A DNA stretch of 26,092 nt. It comes from a virus. Every line of letters begins with the position of its first letter. Within the stretch, counting starts at the first letter, position 1. The DNA lies in IMG/VR virus record IMGVR_UViG_3300023284_002908, positions 1 through 26,092 of that record; one strand, written 5' to 3'. The notes beneath the pieces are model-generated. The model was given only the letters and a program-made list of their open reading frames with translations, was not told the origin of the DNA and made no database searches. This document shows positions 13,847 through 19,716 of this stretch, in pieces. A program made the translations under genes and the position numbers.

Positions 13847-13847
13847 G

Positions 13848-14354
13848 TTATATGACCACCTCCATTGACAGTAAATTAAGAGCCCATCTGCGCACACATC
13901 TTAGCAAATTAAGTTCTTCTTTTCTGTCGTTATATTGTTTTCTTCTTCGTATATTATTTGTCATATTATTGCATGTTCTACAAGTTCTTTTACCAGTTTT
14001 TTTAACAATTAGATTATAACCTGAAAATAGGTGTCCTCGCTTGCAATTAGTTTTCTTTGAGTTAATAGTTGATATTTGGGTTTCTGCTCTTTTTAGATTC
14101 TCTCTACAAGTAACCTGCTCTAGATGATCAGGATTGACACATGATTTATTTTTACATAAATGATCTATTTGAAGATTAGGATCTAGTTTACCCTTATGAA
14201 TAAGATAGGAGAACCTGTGGGCTCTCTTACCAATTTTTGTAGAATAGTACCCATATCCATCTTTATCTAAACTTGCTTGCCATTCCCAACAGTCAGTAGT
14301 GAATAGAACTTTATTCCAGAAATTATTGATTTGTTTTTGAGTCACTAATTCCAT
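13848..14354 (-). CDS. HNH homing endonuclease
   Basis: A 168-residue protein with the HNH_3-type core: C-W-E-W-Q (22-26), G-Y-G-Y, an A-H-R-F-S-Y helix (45-50), I-D-H-L-C (63-67), C-V-N-P-D-H-L-E (72-79) and E-N-L-K-R. A second zinc-finger-like part follows (NCKRGHLF...GKRTCRTC, 103-128). Such enzymes are freestanding or intron-borne homing endonucleases of phages. A purine-rich ribosome-binding sequence (GAGGAGG) lies 11 nt before the ATG. It lies inside the terminase region between two copies of a 33-bp coding repeat, so it probably invaded there. Its codon use is more AT-rich than the terminase genes. Confidence 0.9.
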   Translation of the reverse strand: MELVTQKQINNFWNKVLFTTDCWEWQASLDKDGYGYYSTKIGKRAHRFSYLIHKGKLDPNLQIDHLCKNKSCVNPDHLEQVTCRENLKRAETQISTINSKKTNCKRGHLFSGYNLIVKKTGKRTCRTCNNMTNNIRRRKQYNDRKEELNLLRCVRRWALNLLSMEVVI

Positions 14355-14425
14355 ATTCTCAGTTGCCTCCTCTTATGTAAAAATAGTACGAATCCTGCAA
14401 TCTTGTTTGCTTGGTTAATCTTCAT
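14345..14425 (-). pseudogene. Truncated start of the TerL nuclease gene, upstream of HNH
   Basis: ATG 14425 overlaps the stop of the zinc-ribbon gene (ATGA), as for a genuine operon member. It reads MKINQANKIAGF, then diverges (VLFLHKRRQLRIWN) and stops after 26 codons, overlapping the HNH start. The first 12 residues match the frame that now begins at 13846. This looks like the original 5' end of the nuclease gene, cut off when the HNH gene inserted after GGATTC. Confidence 0.5.
14390..14422 (-). repeat. Direct repeat flanking the HNH gene, upstream copy
   Basis: 33 bp encoding K-I-N-Q-A-N-K-I-A-G-F. Differences from the copy at 13805-13837 are mostly silent or conservative, which points to an older or acquired copy under coding constraint rather than an assembly duplicate. 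Confidence 0.65.
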
Positions 14426-14577
14426 ATTCTTGGGAACTCCGTCTTTGATCTGTTTTGTCTTGGACTAAGTCTTTGTGAGCAGTGGCAAATAGGACAGTTT
14501 TTTTGTAAAGTAAAATCTTTGCGATTACATTCTACACAATAATGATACTCTCTTCCATATTTTGTTTTGTAGGTCAT
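14422..14577 (-). CDS. Small zinc-ribbon protein, 51 aa
   Basis: Encoded between the second zinc-ribbon gene and the broken nuclease start, overlapping both by ATGA. The protein has C-V-E-C-N-R-K-D-F (residues 14-22) and C-P-I-C-H-C (28-33), the two knuckles of a zinc ribbon, and a basic tail (SQRLSPRQNRSKTEF). Zinc-ribbon mini-proteins of this size often bind nucleic acid or act as adaptors. Being inside the terminase operon, it could assist packaging; that is inference. Confidence 0.65.
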   Translation of the reverse strand: MTYKTKYGREYHYCVECNRKDFTLQKNCPICHCSQRLSPRQNRSKTEFPRI

Positions 14578-14756
14578 GTCTTACTCCTTAGTCTAAACCT
14601 GTTTCCGCAGCACAAGCATCTGAATTCCTCTCCTTTGGTAATTACATTACAGACAGTACATTTCTTCCAACCATGCTTTACAGAGTAGATTCCAAGGCGA
14701 GAAGTGCCTACTCTGTAACCTGCCAAGTTATCACAGACTCCTTTACATGTGTGCAT
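14574..14756 (-). CDS. Thaumarchaeal-type zinc-ribbon protein, 60 aa
   Basis: Contains C-K-G-V-C (4-8), C-T-V-C (33-36) and C-L-C-C-G-N-R-F-R-L-R (47-57), ending in a basic R-S-K-T. The C-K-G-[IV]-C opening and C-x-C-C-G-x-[RK] ending match a small protein family that I recall as widespread in thaumarchaeal chromosomes, which supports the host assignment. A relative lies at 17707-17883. It overlaps both neighbours (TAATG, ATGA). The function of the family is unknown; metal binding is clear from the cysteines. Confidence 0.75.
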   Translation of the reverse strand: MHTCKGVCDNLAGYRVGTSRLGIYSVKHGWKKCTVCNVITKGEEFRCLCCGNRFRLRSKT

Positions 14757-14899
14757 TATTTTCCCCCTAACTCATCTTTAGCAACATCAGATATTGCGTA
14801 TATCTCATCAAAATCAAAAAAATCTTTAGGTATGGGTCTTCTTTTTTTAAACAGCTTGTACATCAGCCACCAATACACATTGTACTTCAATTCAATCAT
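14756..14899 (-). CDS. Small hypothetical protein, 47 aa
   Basis: ATG 14899 lies within the last codons of the TerL ATPase gene, and its TAA shares a base with the next ATG. The product has an aromatic start (IELKYNVYWWLMYKLFKKRR) and an acidic helical end (DFDEIYAISDVAKDEL). The overlaps show translational coupling. There is no cysteine, unlike its two downstream neighbours. Function unknown; possibly a linker component between the two terminase halves. Confidence 0.6.
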   Translation of the reverse strand: MIELKYNVYWWLMYKLFKKRRPIPKDFFDFDEIYAISDVAKDELGGK

Positions 14900-15944
14900 C
14901 CGTCAAGTTACTAACACTATCATCTTGTGTATTGAATTGCAAGAATAAATCAGTTGCTTGATCAGTCTTGTTTTTGAAATGTCCCTCTTCATACCATACG
15001 GTATCGGATGCAAAAAAGTCTGCTTCATAGAACGTGCCAAAGAGTGGTCCGAGTCTCTCCTTTTCTGATGTGATGAACTCTTCATCAAAGAATCCATCTC
15101 GCAGTCCTAGATCGTACTTGAACTTGAAGCAGTGAAAGTCTTGGTTAGGATTTGGTTTTATTCCATCAATCAGCTTCTGCTCGTACTTTTCCCAAGTGTC
15201 ATATATGGGACCTGCTGGTGCTCTTGCTGGGCATTCAACAATAACTGGTCCCTGACTGTTAGCACGTCTACTCAACATTGCAGCCCAGACTTGGTTCTGT
15301 CTATCAGAGGTTAGTTGAGAAATTGACATGTCTGAACTCCAGATGAATGCAACTCTTTTGTGAGATAATAAGGCTCCAGGGGACATTCCAACAATGATAA
15401 TCTTGGTTGGCATTCTTGGGTTCTTTGGATTGTGCAGATAGATGGTATGCACCTTTGTTACTTCATCCCTCAGCAGGCCTAATTGTGTAAAGTCCTTGGT
15501 GATTAGATAGTCTCTATATTTTGCAGAACCACCTAAAATTCTTCTAAAGTCTTGGGCATGGCTCTTTGCTTGGTCATCTGACTGTGCTTGGATGATTAGC
15601 TCCATTCCCATACAGTCAGTTAACGCATGATAGATTGTGATTAGGATGCAGAGTGATGAGATACCAATCTTTTGTGACTTTAAAATTAATAATAGTTTGA
15701 ACTTTAGGTGTAGGTTCCATATTCTCATCTGCAGTGGTGCAAGCATTACAATCTGCTCCTTGGTTAGTGAGTTGAAGAAGGGATTGCCAAGCTCGTTGTA
15801 GAGTAGTTGCAAGTCATGAGGAATGTCTAGTGGCAGATACAGTGTGCTTAGTGATGCTATTCTTGCAATTGCTGTGCTTATCTTCTTCTCCAGATAGTCT
15901 GTGTTGGTCTTGATCCTCTGCATCAAGAAGGAGTTGTTTTTCAA
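14892..15944 (-). CDS. terL: Terminase large subunit, ATPase half
   Basis: A 350-residue protein covering the packaging ATPase. It has an adenine-binding-type Q motif (LAPLQMRIW, 68-76), a degenerate Walker A of terminase type (K-S-Q-K-I-G-I-S-S, 89-97), a Walker B-like strand (VAFIWSSDMS, 198-207) and the coupling motif (VIVECPARAP, 234-243), followed by F-Y-E-A-D-F typical of the ATPase end. Walker B lacks the usual Asp-Glu pair, so catalytic Glu placement is uncertain. The protein stops about where the nuclease domain should begin; that domain is encoded at 13072-13788. The ATG overlaps the upstream stop (ATGA). Confidence 0.85.
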   Translation of the reverse strand: MKNNSFLMQRIKTNTDYLEKKISTAIARIASLSTLYLPLDIPHDLQLLYNELGNPFFNSLTKEQIVMLAPLQMRIWNLHLKFKLLLILKSQKIGISSLCILITIYHALTDCMGMELIIQAQSDDQAKSHAQDFRRILGGSAKYRDYLITKDFTQLGLLRDEVTKVHTIYLHNPKNPRMPTKIIIVGMSPGALLSHKRVAFIWSSDMSISQLTSDRQNQVWAAMLSRRANSQGPVIVECPARAPAGPIYDTWEKYEQKLIDGIKPNPNQDFHCFKFKYDLGLRDGFFDEEFITSEKERLGPLFGTFYEADFFASDTVWYEEGHFKNKTDQATDLFLQFNTQDDSVSNLTDD

Positions 15945-16123
15945 TTTAACTTCATTCTACAGTTTTTGCATGTGATTTCATCTCTAGTTCCTTGAAAGCT
16001 TGCCCCTAGTCCAAATAAACTAGTACGCCTTTGGTTAACTTTGCCTAATGCACCGTTACAGATGTAACCACCTTGTACTAGATGAACCTTGCCACTAGAT
16101 AGAGATTTGTAGAGTTCAACCAT
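15941..16123 (-). CDS. Small cysteine-containing protein, 60 aa
   Basis: I start at ATG 16123, which shares its A with the preceding TAA; the longer frame from 16171 would overlap the upstream gene by 49 bp. The protein reads HLVQGGYICNGALGK and then DEITCKNCRMKLN, giving one C-x2-C at the C-terminus and a single upstream cysteine. This resembles half-ribbon mini-proteins in which a histidine and cysteine complete the zinc site. It is directly upstream of the terminase ATPase. Function unknown. Confidence 0.6.
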   Translation of the reverse strand: MVELYKSLSSGKVHLVQGGYICNGALGKVNQRRTSLFGLGASFQGTRDEITCKNCRMKLN

Positions 16124-16437
16124 TAGAGTAAATTCCTCATCTGGCCTCTGGCCATGTTTACATCCAACCACTCTTGCTTTACAGTAGGATTGTCATAGTT
16201 GTAACAGAAGAGGCACAGATACGGCACACCATCTATGAACCCAACTAGATTTGCTGATACTTTTAGTGTGATAGTTTTATGAGGGACTAGCTGTGGCTCT
16301 GGTGTTTCCTCTACTGAAACTTGCTTTGGTCCAATATGTGGTACTTTGAATTTCTCTCTATATTTCCACTGATCCAAGTCTCCCTGGAATGATGTAGCTA
16401 CTTCACTGTCTACGTAGATGGTTACTCTTCCGAACAT
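16123..16437 (-). CDS. Hypothetical protein with CxxC motif, 104 aa
   Basis: Third gene of the packaging operon, with TAATG overlaps at both ends. The N-terminal part is basic and aromatic (TIYVDSEVATSFQGDLDQWK), a proline-rich linker follows, and the C-terminal domain has VSANLVGFIDGVPYLCLFCYN with C-x2-C. Only one cysteine pair is seen, so any zinc site must use other ligands or dimerise. It may be a packaging accessory. No family recognised. Confidence 0.65.
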   Translation of the reverse strand: MFGRVTIYVDSEVATSFQGDLDQWKYREKFKVPHIGPKQVSVEETPEPQLVPHKTITLKVSANLVGFIDGVPYLCLFCYNYDNPTVKQEWLDVNMARGQMRNLL

Positions 16438-16685
16438 TATGATTTCAATCCAAAAATCTGTTGTGAAGCTAGATACACATCCATTGTAGCTTGATCGTAA
16501 GCTTCTCTTTGTTCACTGCTAAACTCATAGGCACAAACATCTGCATGACAGTTAATGTAATGTAACAGTATTTTTAATTTTTCATCATGTTCACATTTGA
16601 ATGTTTGACAGGCTAGACAGATGAGAGATGGTGGATGAGTTGTTGGTATTACCTGAGTAAATTTCTCATGTTTCTCTAACGTCAT
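16437..16685 (-). CDS. Zinc-finger-like protein, 82 aa
   Basis: Residues 20-52 carry a dense set of candidate zinc ligands: LICLACQTFKCEHDEKLK, then LHYINCHADVCAYEF. The spacing C-x2-C-x4-C-x-H ... H-x3-C-H-x3-C could hold two ions or a treble-clef-type site. The C-terminus is helical (AYDQATMDVYLASQQIF). ATG 16685 overlaps the TerS stop. A DNA-binding role next to terminase genes is plausible but unproven. Confidence 0.7.
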   Translation of the reverse strand: MTLEKHEKFTQVIPTTHPPSLICLACQTFKCEHDEKLKILLHYINCHADVCAYEFSSEQREAYDQATMDVYLASQQIFGLKS

Positions 16686-17377
16686 GTCTTCATCTCTGGC
16701 TGTGGCACATTAACTTGGAACAGTTCGTGCTTTGCTGCAATAGCTTTCTCAATCTCTCTATCCAGTACTGCCTCTGGTGGTGGTAGTATCTCTATTCCGT
16801 CATACTGTTGCTGTAGTTCTGCCACGAATGTGCGTTCCCCTTGTAATTGTCTCTGTATCCTTTCAACTAAGACACCAAAATTATTGTACATCATTAGATT
16901 ATTTGATAATTGTCTGAATATTGCAAATGCTACTTTGCTATCCAATCTTCCTATTGCATCAACTATTATTTCGCCAAGTTCAGTCTTTTCTATATCCTCT
17001 ACTACCGTATCCATGAGTGATTCCTGCACATCCCTCGTCTTAACTAGTCTTTTCGATACTGTCTCTACAATTTTTTCTGCATCTTTAATTTGAATTGAAA
17101 GTCCTTCTAGGGCTCTCTTTCTCACCTTAGTATTGCGTTCAATCCAAGTCTCTTCCTCTGCATCCGAGAGTTGCTGACCAAATTCCTTGAACTTCTTCAC
17201 AGCATACTCGTATCCACAGTTAACTTCATTTGAGGCAAACCATGGAGTCATTCCATCTTTGTCAAATAGTTTCCTCAGTGCAATATCCTGTTCTATCTTT
17301 ACCTTAGTGCTCTTCCTGCCTGTCTTTGCTTTTTGAGGTCGTTTACTCCGTGCGCCTTTTTCTTTTTTTACTGCCAT
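16682..17377 (-). CDS. terS: Putative terminase small subunit
   Basis: First gene of the packaging operon, 231 residues. A very basic N-terminal tail (KKEKGARSKRPQKAKTGRKS) precedes a helix-turn-helix-like region (residues 29-65, ALRKLFDKDGMTPWFASNEV and YAVKKFKEFG). A long helical coiled region follows (IKDAEKIVETVSKRLV and on), then a C-terminal tail ending in QVNVPQPEMKT. DNA-binding N-terminus, helical oligomerisation core and position upstream of TerL match terminase small subunits, which recognise packaging sites. The name rests on layout and position, not on a family signature. Confidence 0.55.
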   Translation of the reverse strand: MAVKKEKGARSKRPQKAKTGRKSTKVKIEQDIALRKLFDKDGMTPWFASNEVNCGYEYAVKKFKEFGQQLSDAEEETWIERNTKVRKRALEGLSIQIKDAEKIVETVSKRLVKTRDVQESLMDTVVEDIEKTELGEIIVDAIGRLDSKVAFAIFRQLSNNLMMYNNFGVLVERIQRQLQGERTFVAELQQQYDGIEILPPPEAVLDREIEKAIAAKHELFQVNVPQPEMKT

Positions 17378-17401
17378 TTTTGACTATATATCACGTGTTT
17401 C

Positions 17402-17448
17402 ATTATACTATAAAAATCTGTTCCCAAGGGGCACAATTTTAAATAAAA
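17402..17448. promoter_or_regulatory. Divergent promoter with palindromic operator
   Basis: TACTATAAAAATC (17406-17418) is the TATA box for the plus gene at 17468 (about 57 nt). The same AT block read on minus lies about 30 nt before ATG 17377 of TerS. TGTTCCCAAGGGGCACA (17419-17435) follows the box on plus and aligns position for position with the 5741-5757 operator. A second AT run (17436-17448) lies beyond it. The layout duplicates that at 5728-5757 and 11281-11323. Confidence 0.6.
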
Positions 17449-17467
17449 GTAGGTGGTAGATACTGTG

Positions 17468-17653
17468 ATGGAACCTGACTTGACTAATGCAGTGTATTTT
17501 ACCGATGAAGAGATACTCTCTAAAATCTCTAAAGTAGTTGCCAACAAGAAAGTGTTTACATCTATGGAAGACAAAGACACCTATGAGGTAGATGGTGCAA
17601 CAATAACTACGATCACATTCAAGTTTGTAAAGTGTAGGGTTAAGAAGAAATGA
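17468..17653 (+). CDS. Hypothetical protein, 61 aa
   Basis: I prefer ATG 17468 to GTG 17453 because the TATA-to-start distance then matches two other operator-controlled genes. The product is acidic and helical at the N-terminus (FTDEEILSKISKVVANKK), with two strands (DTYEVDGATITTITFKFV) and a basic end (CRVKKK). Helix followed by a hairpin could be a small regulator. It stands alone on plus with a likely terminator in the next 50 bp. Function unknown. Confidence 0.65.
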   Translation: MEPDLTNAVYFTDEEILSKISKVVANKKVFTSMEDKDTYEVDGATITTITFKFVKCRVKKK

Positions 17654-17706
17654 AAGAATTGATTATGTGCAGGATATTGTAATTGTTACTGTAAAAGAGA
17701 CTTAGG

Positions 17707-17883
17707 TTAGGGCACGTATCTTTTCCTATGCTTACTTCTAAATGATAGTTTTCCTCCACAACATGGGCAGTTTGGTCCGTCTACATTGAATTTGTATTCA
17801 CATTGTTTGCATTTAGGCCACTTAATGGGACTGGTCATTGATACTTTATCCATTCTGTGGCAGATTCCTTTACACGTAGCCAT
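17707..17883 (-). CDS. Thaumarchaeal-type zinc-ribbon protein, 58 aa
   Basis: The longer frame to 17988 runs through the promoter, so I start at ATG 17883, 24 nt after the TATA-like CTTAATTTAG. The protein has C-K-G-I-C-H-R (4-10), C-K-Q-C-E-Y-K-F (25-32) and C-P-C-C-G-G-K-L (39-46), followed by a basic tail (SFRSKHRKRYVP). It is a close relative in layout of the 60-aa protein at 14574-14756. The operator half-site GTGCCC lies between TATA and start. Metal binding is clear; the biological role is unknown. Confidence 0.7.
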   Translation of the reverse strand: MATCKGICHRMDKVSMTSPIKWPKCKQCEYKFNVDGPNCPCCGGKLSFRSKHRKRYVP

Positions 17884-17890
17884 ACAATAG

Positions 17891-17924
17891 TGTACAATGG
17901 GCACTAAATTAAGTTTGCTAGTCT
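17891..17924 (-). promoter_or_regulatory. Repeated promoter module with operator, copy 1
   Basis: On minus: AGACTAGCAAACTTAATTTA, then GTGCCC, then ATTGTACA just before ATG 17883. The 26-bp part at 17899-17924 is identical to 18438-18463. TATA-like CTTAATTTAG lies about 24 nt before the start, so a protein bound to GTGCCCATTGTACA would cover the start site. Confidence 0.6.
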
Positions 17925-17953
17925 TTATTAACAAGAGATACTTATTTAAGTCG

Positions 17954-18190
17954 ATGGGCACATTGGTAACTGAGATGAAAATTGACATTTGGATAGGTGT
18001 ACAGAAGGAAAAGTATGAGGCAGCACTCGTAGACTACAAAAACAGGCTTGTAGTAGCCATAAAAGCAGAGAATCCTGAAGGAGTTGAGAGAGCAGCCACT
18101 GCACTTGAAAAGACACAATGGTATTTGGATCACATTCTTCCATTAATTGAGGAACTAGTTCCTGTTACTAAAAAAACTAAGAAGAAGTAG
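17954..18190 (+). CDS. Hypothetical helical protein, 78 aa
   Basis: The first plausible start is ATG 17954, about 27 nt after a TATA-like run at 17922-17931; ATG 17975 is an alternative. The frame itself opens earlier, at 17897, but that would overlap the opposite promoter. The product is helical (EKYEAALVDYKNRLVVAIKA, ERAATALEKTQWYLDHILPL) with a lysine-rich tail (KKTKKK). Two amphipathic helices suggest a small bundle or dimer. Its 3' end overlaps the convergent gene by 14 bp. Function unknown. Confidence 0.6.
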   Translation: MGTLVTEMKIDIWIGVQKEKYEAALVDYKNRLVVAIKAENPEGVERAATALEKTQWYLDHILPLIEELVPVTKKTKKK

Positions 18191-18422
18191 GAGAGTATTT
18201 CTTTACCAACTCTCTTTTTTGTTTTCGATTCAGAGATGGTAACTCAATCTCTTTTGCCATCTTGAGTAGTTGTGCTTTTGCAACCTTGTTGCTCTCAAAG
18301 TGGCCTATTGGATACACTAGCTGAGGAGTTCCGCATGCTAGGCAGATGTAGAGTAGTATCAATGGATCTTTAAAGTCTCCCTTTTTGTTGGCAAGAATCA
18401 GACTGTAATGTTCACAAACCAT
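18177..18422 (-). CDS. Hypothetical CxxC protein, 81 aa
   Basis: I start at ATG 18422, about 24 nt after the TATA-like box in the repeat at 18438-18463; GTG 18443 lies inside the operator and is less likely. The N-terminus has C-E-H (3-5) and then LYICLACGTPQLV with C-x2-C, a possible one-ion zinc site. The C-terminal half is basic and helical (KVAKAQLLKMAKEIELPSLN, RKQKRELVKKY). DNA or RNA binding is plausible. It shares its promoter sequence with the zinc-ribbon gene at 17883, so both should be expressed together. Confidence 0.65.
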   Translation of the reverse strand: MVCEHYSLILANKKGDFKDPLILLYICLACGTPQLVYPIGHFESNKVAKAQLLKMAKEIELPSLNRKQKRELVKKYSPTSS

Positions 18423-18428
18423 GATAAG

Positions 18429-18463
18429 GGGTACATGGGGCACTAAATTAAGTTTGCTAGTCT
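18429..18463 (-). promoter_or_regulatory. Repeated promoter module with operator, copy 2
   Basis: Contains the identical 26-bp module at 18438-18463, then GTGCCC and GTACCC half-sites (plus strand GGGTAC 18429-18434 and GGGCAC 18438-18443, spaced 9 bp as at 11291-11305). It drives the gene starting at ATG 18422. Confidence 0.6.
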
Positions 18464-18582
18464 ATTGGATATTTGGTTACACCGTCAGGTTTGTAGCGCC
18501 AGTGACCTCCAGGCTTTCCTCTAACTGGATCAACTGCTGGATCTCGCTTGAATAGATTCTTTAGTGAACTCCAAAGTCCCAT
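18457..18582 (-). CDS. Small basic protein, 41 aa
   Basis: ATG 18582 opens a 41-codon frame ending inside the promoter repeat of the next gene. The product starts with a short amphipathic helix (GLWSSLKNLFKRDPAVDP) and has a glycine-rich, aromatic end (RGKPGGHWRYKPDGVTKYP). The sequence before the start (TCCTCCT) is not a ribosome-binding site. It follows the virion gene at 18614 by 31 bp. Function unknown; a membrane-interacting helix is possible. Confidence 0.5.
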   Translation of the reverse strand: MGLWSSLKNLFKRDPAVDPVRGKPGGHWRYKPDGVTKYPID

Positions 18583-18613
18583 AGGAGGACTAGGACTTGC
18601 TTGGTTTTATAAG

Positions 18614-19159
18614 TTACATTTGCATGTCTGAATTTTGGATTAATGGAGTGAATTCTGCACCTGCTACAGGTGCATCAAACGGGACTTCAATTAGTGAATC
18701 CGCATCATTTACAACAAAAGTAAATGTTTCATTTCCGTGGTTTGCAGTTCTGGAGGAAAGAATTTCCATAACTATCCTGTCACCTGTTGCTCCTGCTGCT
18801 GGATCCACTGTAGGATTATGGATAAATGGACCAGTAGAACTTTGGGAAGACGATGTGCTGAGTATTTCATCCCTTACATCACCAGATTGATAACGAGAAA
18901 TCTGAACCTTGTAACTAGAATTTGCACCAATAGCTGATACTTCAACTCCAGCTCGATAAATTCCATTTGGCATATCTGCATTATTTAGTTGTGGAGATGC
19001 CCATGTTACATCGTTTCTATCTGTGATTCCGCCACCAATTGTATATGAAATAACAGTGGTGTCTGTTCTTGTTACTGGTGCTTCTTCGTTAGAGTCATTT
19101 CCTGCTGTGATATTTGAATCTGCTGCACCTTGTCCTTCTGGCTCAAATAATTGTACCAT
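18614..19159 (-). CDS. Beta-rich virion accessory protein, 181 aa
   Basis: I start at ATG 19159, which overlaps the upstream TGA (TGATG), three codons inside the longest frame. The product is acidic with no Cys, with an N-terminal disordered part (EPEGQGAADSNITAGNDSNE), then a jelly-roll-like strand series (TTVISYTIGGGITD, GIYRAGVEVSAIGANSSYKV, GDRIVMEILSSR, ETFTFVVNDA). It is third behind the fibre gene, so it is likely a tail-tip or fibre-associated beta-sandwich, perhaps carbohydrate-binding. That is inference from position and composition. Confidence 0.6.
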   Translation of the reverse strand: MVQLFEPEGQGAADSNITAGNDSNEEAPVTRTDTTVISYTIGGGITDRNDVTWASPQLNNADMPNGIYRAGVEVSAIGANSSYKVQISRYQSGDVRDEILSTSSSQSSTGPFIHNPTVDPAAGATGDRIVMEILSSRTANHGNETFTFVVNDADSLIEVPFDAPVAGAEFTPLIQNSDMQM

Positions 19160-19716
19160 CAGACCCACTCCCTGTAGAGATGATCTTTTTGCAATTCATA
19201 TTCGGCAAGAAGTGATTCACTAATCAAAACACCATGTTTGGTAATGGATTCATCTGGAGGTATGAAATCAGAATAGTTATGTAACTTTACCAGTCTTCCG
19301 CTACAAAAAATTGGCGTAATTCCATCATCTTTCATTTTCTTTTGTACATTTGGTGAATAGTATCTTTCTTCGTACAGATTAGGAACCCATTTCTTAATAC
19401 CTTCAATCTCTCTGAGTTTCATATCTTGCATAATCCATACTCCAGCATGTATGTTATCTTCATCATCTCCTGAGTCATTCCAGAATGTTATTTTGATAGT
19501 TCCAGCGGGGTATCCTCTGAGATTTTCAGATATTGAATAATGATCTGCTTTGAATGTAATTCCCATACAACTAAGGGACTGAACCCATCCTTTTACATTG
19601 TCAATAGTTTGTGGACCTGCTGGCTCTGGTTTTTTTGGTAAGTTGTTCCAGTCAGATGAATCAAATTCTTCTGGTTCCGATTTAGGATCTGTTGCCCATT
19701 GGATGAATACTTTCAT
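19159..19716 (-). CDS. Conserved fibre-linked hypothetical protein, 185 aa
   Basis: Directly downstream of the fibre gene (adjacent start at 19716). The product begins MKVFIQWATDPKSEPEEFDS and has GWVQSLSCMGITFKADHYSI, then YPAGTIKITFWNDSGDDEDN, a W-I-M-Q-D-M-K-L-R strand and a C-terminal helix region after SITKHGVLISESL. A protein with this order (Q-W-A-T-D near the start, G-W-V, G-[IV]-x-F-x-A-D-H-Y, ITRHG-like near the end) is, to my recollection, a conserved hypothetical next to tail genes in many bacteriophages. Its function has not been established as far as I know. Confidence 0.65.
   Translation of the reverse strand: MKVFIQWATDPKSEPEEFDSSDWNNLPKKPEPAGPQTIDNVKGWVQSLSCMGITFKADHYSISENLRGYPAGTIKITFWNDSGDDEDNIHAGVWIMQDMKLREIEGIKKWVPNLYEERYYSPNVQKKMKDDGITPIFCSGRLVKLHNYSDFIPPDESITKHGVLISESLLAEYELQKDHLYREWV

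Noticed and set aside
14892-15944. Intein or group I intron splitting terL
   Set aside because: No intein splicing motifs (N-terminal Cys/Ser block, C-terminal HN) at the ends of the halves, and the region between holds overlapping protein genes rather than a recognisable intron core; not fully excluded without folding analysis.
17654-17706. Cysteine-rich peptide reading CAGYCNCYCKRDLG on plus
   Set aside because: The pattern is striking, but there is no start codon in frame (a TGA precedes it) and it is only 15 codons; a one-base change would be needed to join an upstream ATG.
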